From Acanthaster planci (Eukaryota > Echinodermata > Asteroidea > Valvatida > Acanthasteridae): a DNA stretch of 14,041 nucleotides. Below the pieces are notes generated by a model. That model ran no database searches and was not told the DNA's origin. It was given only the letters and a program-made list of their open reading frames with translations. Within the stretch, counting starts at the first letter, position 1. Each line of letters opens with the position of its first letter. The DNA lies in contig NW_019091383.1 of the NCBI RefSeq assembly GCF_001949145.1, positions 1,550,942-1,564,982 of the forward strand, in the 5' to 3' direction. Below are positions 1 through 6,900 of the stretch, piece after piece. Both the position numbers and the translations under genes were made by a program.

Positions 1-209
1 ATCATGGGTGACTCATCCTCTGAGATTCCTTGTCATTGACTTCAGAGCAGTCTGTCTCTGGACAAACCTGACCCCAGTCAGTTATCATGGGTGACTCATC
101 CTCTGAGATTCCAGTCATTGACTTCAGTGCCTACCGTCTGTCTCTGGACAAACCTGACCCCAGTCAGTTATCATGGGTGACTCATCCTCCGAGATTCCAG
201 TCATTGACG
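1..209 (+). pseudogene. Tandemly repeated first coding exon of a 2OG-Fe(II) dioxygenase (2.4 copies)
   Basis: Copies begin with ATG at 4, 87 and 173 (spacing 83 and 86). The middle copy (87-172) is intact and reads MGDSSSEIPVIDFSAYRL, then a segment ending DKPDPSQL. An IPVIDFSAY-type start followed by a DxPDP segment is typical of the DIOX_N region of isopenicillin N synthase-like 2-oxoglutarate/Fe(II) oxygenases. The first copy has +1 after GAGATTCC and a 4-base loss near 46, so it stops early. The third copy matches only to about 209 and then becomes unrelated sequence. An 86-base unit is not a multiple of three, so reading through two copies shifts frame; the frame from 87 ends at a TGA near 219. 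No following exon of the fold is found. Either this is a decayed locus or a local assembly error collapsed neighbouring paralogues. Family assignment is from motif memory and moderately sure. Confidence 0.62.
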
Positions 210-778
210 TTAGTTTGAGACCGGCCAACCACATATTTATTGCCATTCATAAATACCGTTTAATCGGCGAGTCAAAAGAAGTCATTATATGATGGATTTC
301 GATTTTGTTTTAGACTTTTATTTTCATTTTCTCGAACTCCCCCCTTCTTTGTATGGTATATTCCTTTTGCAAGTTGTCCAAAAGAATCTCCTTGTATATG
401 CATGCTGCATTGCACACAGACTCATAACCAATAGGGATGGAGTACTGTCTTGTATCCAGGTACCAGAGAGTGGTTTATGCTGCGGGCATTATCATATGTT
501 AATACATGGTCAAGTTGCACATTGTTGAATAAGGAGACTGTCTGAGGTGTTTATGAATTAATAATTAACGGACAGCCCGTAACCTCCCATTATTTTTACA
601 ATGATTCCAAAATGTAAACAGCTATCAGCAAATGAGGACAGACGGATTGTCGGCTTTTGCCATTCACTTTCACTCAATGCTTGCTGCACGACACTTTAAT
701 TCATGCTCAGAGTACATCATCTCTTCAGCTCACAGGCTGATGTACACAAAAACCAATTAACTTTTTCCCCCCTCTGTT
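210..778. other. Non-coding stretch between the dioxygenase exon remnants
   Basis: About 570 AT-rich bases without a convincing exon. The jelly-roll core with the iron ligands HxD and distal His should lie between the first and last exons of this family, but I do not find it. The frame at 289-528 contains NRDG and CCGHYH, faintly recalling family motifs, but lacks the HxD motif and reads otherwise as random sequence. A branch-point-like TTAAC (about 758-762) and a pyrimidine tract (762-785) precede the terminal exon. Confidence 0.5.
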
Positions 779-788
779 TTGTTTTCAC

Positions 789-980
789 ATGCCTCGATAT
801 TTCATGGACAACACACCAGAAGAAAAAGAGAAATCTCGTCAGTCCATCGCTTTCTTTGGTTGCCCTGACAACGATGCCATCATCGAGTGTGTGGACAAGA
901 GCAACAAGTACCCACCCATCTCTGCTTTGGATTATTTGAAATTCCAGCTCGGCGAACTCTATCACATCACCAAGTCGTAA
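789..980 (+). CDS. Terminal exon of an isopenicillin N synthase-like 2OG-Fe(II) dioxygenase (partial, possibly pseudogene)
   Basis: The open frame ends with TAA at 978-980 and encodes about 63 residues. It contains SRQSIAFFGCPDND followed by KYPPISALDYL. In this superfamily the C-terminal strand carries an Arg-x-Ser pair that binds the 2-oxoglutarate carboxylate; RQS fits, and IAFF plus a PDxD turn and KYPPI..DYL tail are family-typical. The enzymes are cytosolic oxidases using Fe(II), O2 and 2OG; the substrate cannot be told. The exon is well preserved, without stops or frameshifts. The upstream boundary is odd: pyrimidine tract 762-785 ends in TTTTCAC directly before the frame, so the expected AG is AC. 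A later CAG (about 815-820) could act as acceptor in a usable phase, shortening the exon. Coordinate 789 is the first in-frame ATG, not a proven exon edge, and should not be read as a translation start. Iron ligands lie in exons not present here. Confidence 0.6.
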   Translation: MPRYFMDNTPEEKEKSRQSIAFFGCPDNDAIIECVDKSNKYPPISALDYLKFQLGELYHITKS

Positions 981-2020
981 TTTTTTTTTCCCCAACATGG
1001 GGAGTTCAAGGTGACAAATAATTTGACAATGATTTTTTTCACATCTTTATGGTTTCAAGGTGTATTTCTTTGTTTAATGTCGACGATGTGGGCAATGTTT
1101 TTGCACCTCCCTAAAAAGGAAAACAATGACTTGATGGAAAATTTGTTACTACGTGTACTTATTGTTGTCTCTGTAAGTTATTTCCAAGTAGCACAGATTT
1201 CGACATAGAAACAAGCTCTTTGACAATGAGTTCACTCGTTGGGATGGTCAGTAGCTTTCTTTCATTTAATTCGTGGTCAGTGTGGAGAAAATGAAATATC
1301 TATGAAATAATCTCCAGAGGTTTTAAGGCCCGCTGGCAGCACAGGATCTATTTGCCTGAAGGCACCCCTTAACCATATGCTGCCGGGGAACCCGGTTACG
1401 GCACATAGGCTTTATACACGAAACTGGGAGCCCAAAATTGGACAAAAGAGCTGGGCCTTGTAACAAAAGACCATACTCGGAACAAAAGACCCGCTGCTGG
1501 GAACTGCCATTATTTTTCTGCTTGCATTTATCGGAGGTAATCCGTCATTGTTTTGAAACAGTATACCACAATTTTCAGCATAGCACCCGTGGATTAGCAC
1601 CGTGGACAGAAGCACTCCAGCGATGAGTGATACAGTACCACTGCACGCTAATCCAGCCGTATTTGAAAAGACGCTACTGGCATTCACTGGGAACAAAGGA
1701 AATTATGCAACACCTCACAATTTTGGGCTCTCTTTACTGGGCAGCAGGCCTGGCTGAAATACTCAGGAGTCAATGGAGGTTGCCTGTCAGATGAAAGTAG
1801 CACCATACAGTCAATGTGGTGTAAACATCCATTAAATGAAATTGTGAATTTTTGAAGAATTTTGAAAATGGAAAATCTTGAAAATCGCCCGTATGTAAAT
1901 GTAGGCACTGCATTTTTAAAAGCACCCAGCAGGAAATAGTTCAAATACCCATTTCTCACGGTTTATATCAAAGGTAAGGATTTTCCAAAATTTGAGAAAG
2001 ACAATTTAAAAAATCCTGAA
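981..2020. other. Intergenic DNA downstream of the dioxygenase exon
   Basis: No exon with conserved motifs is seen on either strand. The proximal part is presumably 3' UTR of the dioxygenase if it is transcribed, but no AATAAA follows closely; an ATTAAA near 1832 is the nearest weak candidate. A perfect 13-base inverted pair (1428-1440 and 1718-1730) flanks a somewhat more GC-rich block. Open frames at 1412-1696 and 1684-1959 on the minus strand show no recognisable domain. Confidence 0.4.
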
Positions 2021-2336
2021 ATCAGGAAAATCCCAGTGAAGAAACCCTTGTGATCAGGAAAATCCTAGTGAAGAAATCCCTGTAATCAGGAAAATCCTAG
2101 TGAAGAAACCCTTGTGATCAGGAAAATCCTAGTGAAGAAATCCCTGTAATCAGGAAAATGCTAGCGAAGAAATCCATGTAATCAGGAAAATCCTAGTGAA
2201 GAAATCCCTGTAATCAGGAAAATCCTAGCGAAGAAATCCCTGTAATCAGGAAAATCCTAGTGAAGAGACCATTGTGATCAAGAAAAATCCTAGTGAAGAA
2301 ACCCCTGTAATCAGGAAAATCCTAGAAGAAATCCCA
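2021..2336. repeat. 32-bp minisatellite, about ten copies
   Basis: Units starting with ATCAGGAAAA recur at 2021, 2053, 2085, 2117, 2149, 2181, 2213, 2245, 2277 and 2310. The period is exactly 32 except for one inserted A in the ninth unit; the last unit is truncated by a small deletion. Early units alternate between two variants at the distal end (ACCCTTGTG and TCCCTGTA), suggesting expansion as 64-bp dimers. There are no unique spacers, so this is not a CRISPR array. 32 is not a multiple of three and stops occur, so it is not coding. Confidence 0.93.
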
Positions 2337-3854
2337 TTTCAATGAGTTACAGTTCAAATATGAAAATGAATTCCCTCACTCACTGACAAAAGTACTCTCA
2401 ATGTTTCATTTGTAATCAAATTTATTTTACATTACTTCATTTTACTTTGTAAAAGCTACATATATAACAACTGAAATAATTTAGAACGGAGAATGTATCA
2501 TACAGTATAATCGTGGGTTAGGTTATCTTGCCAGCAGTCTGGATTTTCTGCATTCTGTAACCGCTGTTTTTAAGCATTTTGACTAGCAATTTATCAGCTG
2601 ACACAGAAAGCTGACAAAATCTTAAAAAAAAAATCCATTAACCTCTCTATTTTTGAATTTTAATTTTACAAAAAGTGGGATTTGAAATGGGCACATTTCA
2701 GAATTGTTAACTGACTGCAAAAACGATAAGATTATGCGAACAACAAAAGTTTAAACCCAGTTGATAACCCATAAAGATAACTGACCGGTCAGTCACAGAA
2801 CATTTGATTGTATTAGAAATACAAAAGACAAGCATGTGCATGTACTGACTTGCCCATAGTGGCATGGAATTCAGGTGACTACAGTAACAACAAATTAACA
2901 GTGTAGAGGTAACGGCAACACTAGAGGGTGCATGGGCCAAGCCACAGCTTCTGTTGCCCAAACAACCAAACTTCTTGAAACTGCCGAGTACAAAAATGTG
3001 CTCAGCACAAGAATACAAGCGGGGTTTTTTTTGCTTAGCAAATAAAATTTGATAAGCAGTACTCTTGGCAATGCAGCTCCGTACACTCCTCCGTACCCCT
3101 GGCCTCGGCAGAATGGCTGGCCCCAGAAAAGACAACACTTCTCTCAGTGTTCACGTAGAACAATGTTGTAAATGGCGTAGAAATTCTTAATCACGATAAA
3201 TTTGAATGCTCTATACCAAGACATGTACTAAAACAGATTTCAAAATCTCAAACTTTTTCTACGGTACTTATTGATATTGGATAGGTTGTCTGCAGTCGGA
3301 ATGCACACTCCAGATGTACCATCATCCAAACGGTACAATCACATCATGCATAGCAGTTGAGCTACGGGCAATGATGAAACTCTATACAAAGCCAGGATCA
3401 AAACCTTGCCCTGAGAAAGGCTCTATAAGTACCTTGCATTTTAATAACGATGAGCAATGGGCATTCTACCACTTGTTGTGTGAACACCTTTGTAAACAAG
3501 CACCAATTACAACTTTACACAAACATGGGACCAATCACTAAAAAGGGGTGACTGAACTGAGATGACGGCAGAGCATAGATCCTAATAAAGAGTTCTCAAC
3601 TGCCACAAAGTTATATTTCATGTAAATTTACGTTTAACAGTGTCTGCAATTTTTGGGTTTTTTTTATACAAATCTTTAAACTCTAATCATAACTATCAAC
3701 AAGGGAACTACTATGGCAAAAATACCTTTTTTAAAAAGCTTTTTTCCTGTAACAATAATTTTTTTTCGCCTGTCCCACTTCACTCTTTCCATGAAACAAA
3801 ATTTTAAGTTTCACAATGGAATTACTTACTATTGCATGCAGTTATCTAGGGAGT
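2337..3854. other. Intergenic DNA, likely including the TMX2 3' UTR
   Basis: AT-rich sequence immediately downstream of the TMX2 stop codon on the minus strand. Minus-strand polyadenylation candidates are AATAAA at 2421-2426 (far) and ATTAAA near 3438-3443 (about 410 bases past the stop); the sequence does not decide between them. The minus-strand open frame 2707-3138 is the longest in the window but starts at GTG, has no domain-like pattern and is rejected as a gene. Confidence 0.45.
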
Positions 3855-3965
3855 TCAGTTGGTCTTTTTATCACTGGACATTTCTGCCTTGTCAGCCTTT
3901 TTCTGTGCTTTGCTCTTGGTGGTTTGATAAAGGGTCTCCAAGTTGTAATCACTAATGATGTTTTC
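3855..3965 (-). CDS. TMX2: TMX2 coding exon 7 with stop (residues 238-273)
   Basis: Acceptor TTGATGAAG, phase 0; stop TGA at 3857-3855. It encodes ENIISDYNLETLYQ (human ENVIREFNLNELYQ), a lysine-rich tail and the terminal KKTN. The tail is shorter than in human. Confidence 0.93.
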   Translation of the reverse strand, partial: ENIISDYNLETLYQTTKSKAQKKADKAEMSSDKKTN

Positions 3966-6900
3966 CTTCATCAAACAAAAAAGAAGAAATGTGAGACCAT
4001 TTTCATAATGTTCCTTTCTAGGTTGGAGAGTATCTGAGCTTGGAATGGGAAATACACCCATTTTATGGACACTGAGAAAAGCTACAACATTCAAATAAAA
4101 AATACAAAAACATTACCAAAAGTGGTAAAATACACCATTTGCACAAACAACAAAAGAGGAATTGCCAAATTATGAAGTAGATTATTGGAAAGTAATTTAG
4201 AAAGTGTGGTGTAAATTTGTGTCTGGGGTGCTGCTATTTTCAAGAAAACAGGAATGTTGTATTACTCCAGTGGAACGCACGCCACACAGTGGTTGTGTGT
4301 TTCATGCACCCAGGAACAGCTGTGGTCTATGGGTTTTATCCGCAGGGTAGAACAGAGCTGTACTTTGATATTTGAGAGCAGATGCCATTTTTTTCGGGTT
4401 TTTCTCCCGGTAGTAAACTCAAAACGGGGAACTCATCCCCGGAATGACAGTTGCTACAACTGACATATCCTCCAATCTGTCTATTTCATCAAATGTAACC
4501 TAAAGCAAATGCTGTGCATTACCTTAAAGAGATATTCCCCCTGACCCACCTTCGTGAAATGATGTTTGACAGTTGCTCCCTTGCTGTTTCTGCCCGGTTT
4601 TCTCAGTGTCTCCTTCCCTCCCTCAAATAGCACCAATGTGGGTAGTTGCTGTGATAACGACGACACGTCCACTTTGTACCTGTCCGATGAGATTGGGGAA
4701 TTCATCCAATTAGAGATGCTGCTGACAGGGGCTCGAGATGTTGGGTTACTGATGTAAAATCTTCAGGTTTATGTGTATTGCTCTAACAAGATTCTTTAAA
4801 CTGTATATTATGATTACTTCCAATACACATTGTCAACAAGATTTTGCCCAAGCATGTAAGTCAGAAGAAGAAATTAATTGAGGGTTTACACGGCTGCCAT
4901 CTTGCCGGCCAGTGCTTTTGTTCCACTGGGGTATCCACCAGGGAAGTTTCCCTGTGGAAGAAAAGGACTGCCCTACAAGGTGGCTCCCATGCAAAGCCTC
5001 TATGGAGAATAGATTAAGGCATCATGTAAACAGATTTCTTGCTTAATCCAAACTCTGTCAGGTCTTTTGAAATTCATCAAGAGATTGTAGAGGATTCTCA
5101 GAAGTCAAGGGACATTGCTCTTGGGGTTCCGTGCAGTGATATTTATGAAGATTTCACAATATTCCTAACAAAATTAGCTAAGGAATTTGAGCTTCTGAGT
5201 GGGTAACTCATGGCTTACTTTTTGGCTACATCTGTGTATCTGCCTACGTCAATTTTACCAAACTTCAGGTGATTGTGAGAGTAGCTGGAAACAAAAAAGT
5301 ACACAACTTTAAGTAGATAAACTAATTGTGACTATCATTACCGAACATCGATGCAACTTGACATTAATTGTATTGGCCTTGTGCAATTTTTTTAGTCCAT
5401 GAGTCCAAGAAAAGTATCAAAATGTGATCATGCAATGTTGATACTGTCATTTACCCTCCCTACATGGAAATTCCCAGGTGGTTTTCCAATAGTTGACCAT
5501 TTGCATACATGTTTTTTTCTCAGAATGGGCCTCTTTGAGGAAGCTCCACATGCTTCAGATTAGCAGGTGTGTGTGGCTTGATTTGTAGGGAAATGTGAGA
5601 CACTGTGCCAATCTTATTAACAGCATTTCAACATTAGATTTCTCATAGATTTTTTTATATTTGATACTTTTGAAAGAGAGAAAAGTTGGCACTATTCAAC
5701 AGAAAACTACATTCACAAAATTCATCAATATTTTGTTCAGACAAAAGGATTTCTCATGGAACATTTATACCAGATTTTATTAAAAATTTAAAATACTAAT
5801 TCAAAAGAAAATTGCATTCAACAAATTCATTAATATTTTGCTCAGACAAAAGGATTTTTCACAGAACCTTTATTACTAGATTCTATTAAGAAAGAGAAAG
5901 CACTAATTCAATAGAAAACTACGTCAAAATAAATCACTGATATTTTGCCCTGAGAGTAGGCCTTTCCAAGTAGCACCATCAGAATCTGAGTGACACGGAT
6001 GCAACAATCACAGATAAAAATAGTTCTTTACCTCAGTGACAGGTCAGCAAAGACTGGTGCAAATCTCTGACATCTACCTGACCACGGTGTGTAGAATTCA
6101 ATGAGCCATGTTACTCTGGGGGATGAAGTTAGTTCTTCCTACAATAGAAGCAAACATGGAAGAGCAAGTTGTGATCAATCTTTGGCATAAAAAAAGGTTT
6201 GAATGGAGTTGATTAGCCTTCTTTGATTTATAAGCTGATGTTCTCCTAAATGTTAAACAATAAGAAACTTTGTAGAAATGGAAAGTGGTTTTGTCGAGTT
6301 TGTTCAGCCCAGCCATTATTGCTTTGTGTCTGTTCATAGAACGTGCCATTGGTTGAATGCCATGTAGCATTTTGGAAGATTCAAATTTCCGAGGGAGTTA
6401 AGGTAAGGTTCCTCCCACTTCTGTGAGCGTACTTCCTCTACAAAAAAGTAAGACTGAATTTACACAATTCTGGTGACTGCCCAAGGGATAATTTGACTGC
6501 TATTTAAAAAAATATTCAAAGTGGTTATTTCCCTCAATATTTGAAAATAATATTAACAACCACAAATCTGGCAAGCTTTTACGCGGTGTTGCACTGGACT
6601 TCAGGGGCTAGGGTAAATAGGTCTGGTTTCAGCTTACTTCTAATGTACTGCTGTTGAAATATGTGACATTTTGACGGCCACAGTAGATTGGTTCTGGAAA
6701 GACAATCAGCACAACTGTAGACAAGAAAAGAAGAACTTCAATGAAATTTCACTCCTGACCTCTGTTCACTGAGATGACACAGTATGAATTAAGACCACAC
6801 AATCCATATAAAACTTCTGTAAATAAAAGAATTTCGTTGTCTTAAGATTGAGAAATGCACACATGACGGATATATGTTGAACACGTCAGGCTTACAATCA

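Noticed and set aside
289-528. Open frame containing NRDG and CCGHYH, reminiscent of dioxygenase motifs
   Set aside because: No HxD iron-binding motif, wrong order of motifs, and no splice junction in phase; likeness is probably coincidental.
1428-1730. Perfect 13-base inverted pair (GAGCCCAAAATTG) 277 bases apart, as ends of an element
   Set aside because: Pairing does not extend past 13 bases, no target-site duplication is seen, and a match this short is not strong in 14 kb.
2021-2336. Regular 32-bp repeats considered as a CRISPR array
   Set aside because: The units abut without unique spacers and the genome is clearly eukaryotic.
2707-3138. 143-codon minus-strand open frame, the longest in the window
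   Set aside because: Begins with GTG, overlaps other frames, has no domain-like pattern or conserved spacing, and lies where the TMX2 3' UTR or intergenic DNA is expected.
3314-3541. 75-codon plus-strand frame with ATG
   Set aside because: No domain pattern, no splice context, and antisense to the probable TMX2 3' UTR.
6070-6082. Internal GTAGAT considered as a donor splitting TMX2 exon 4
   Set aside because: Reading through gives WSGRCQRFAPVFADLS, which aligns without gap to the conserved TMX2 active-site region.
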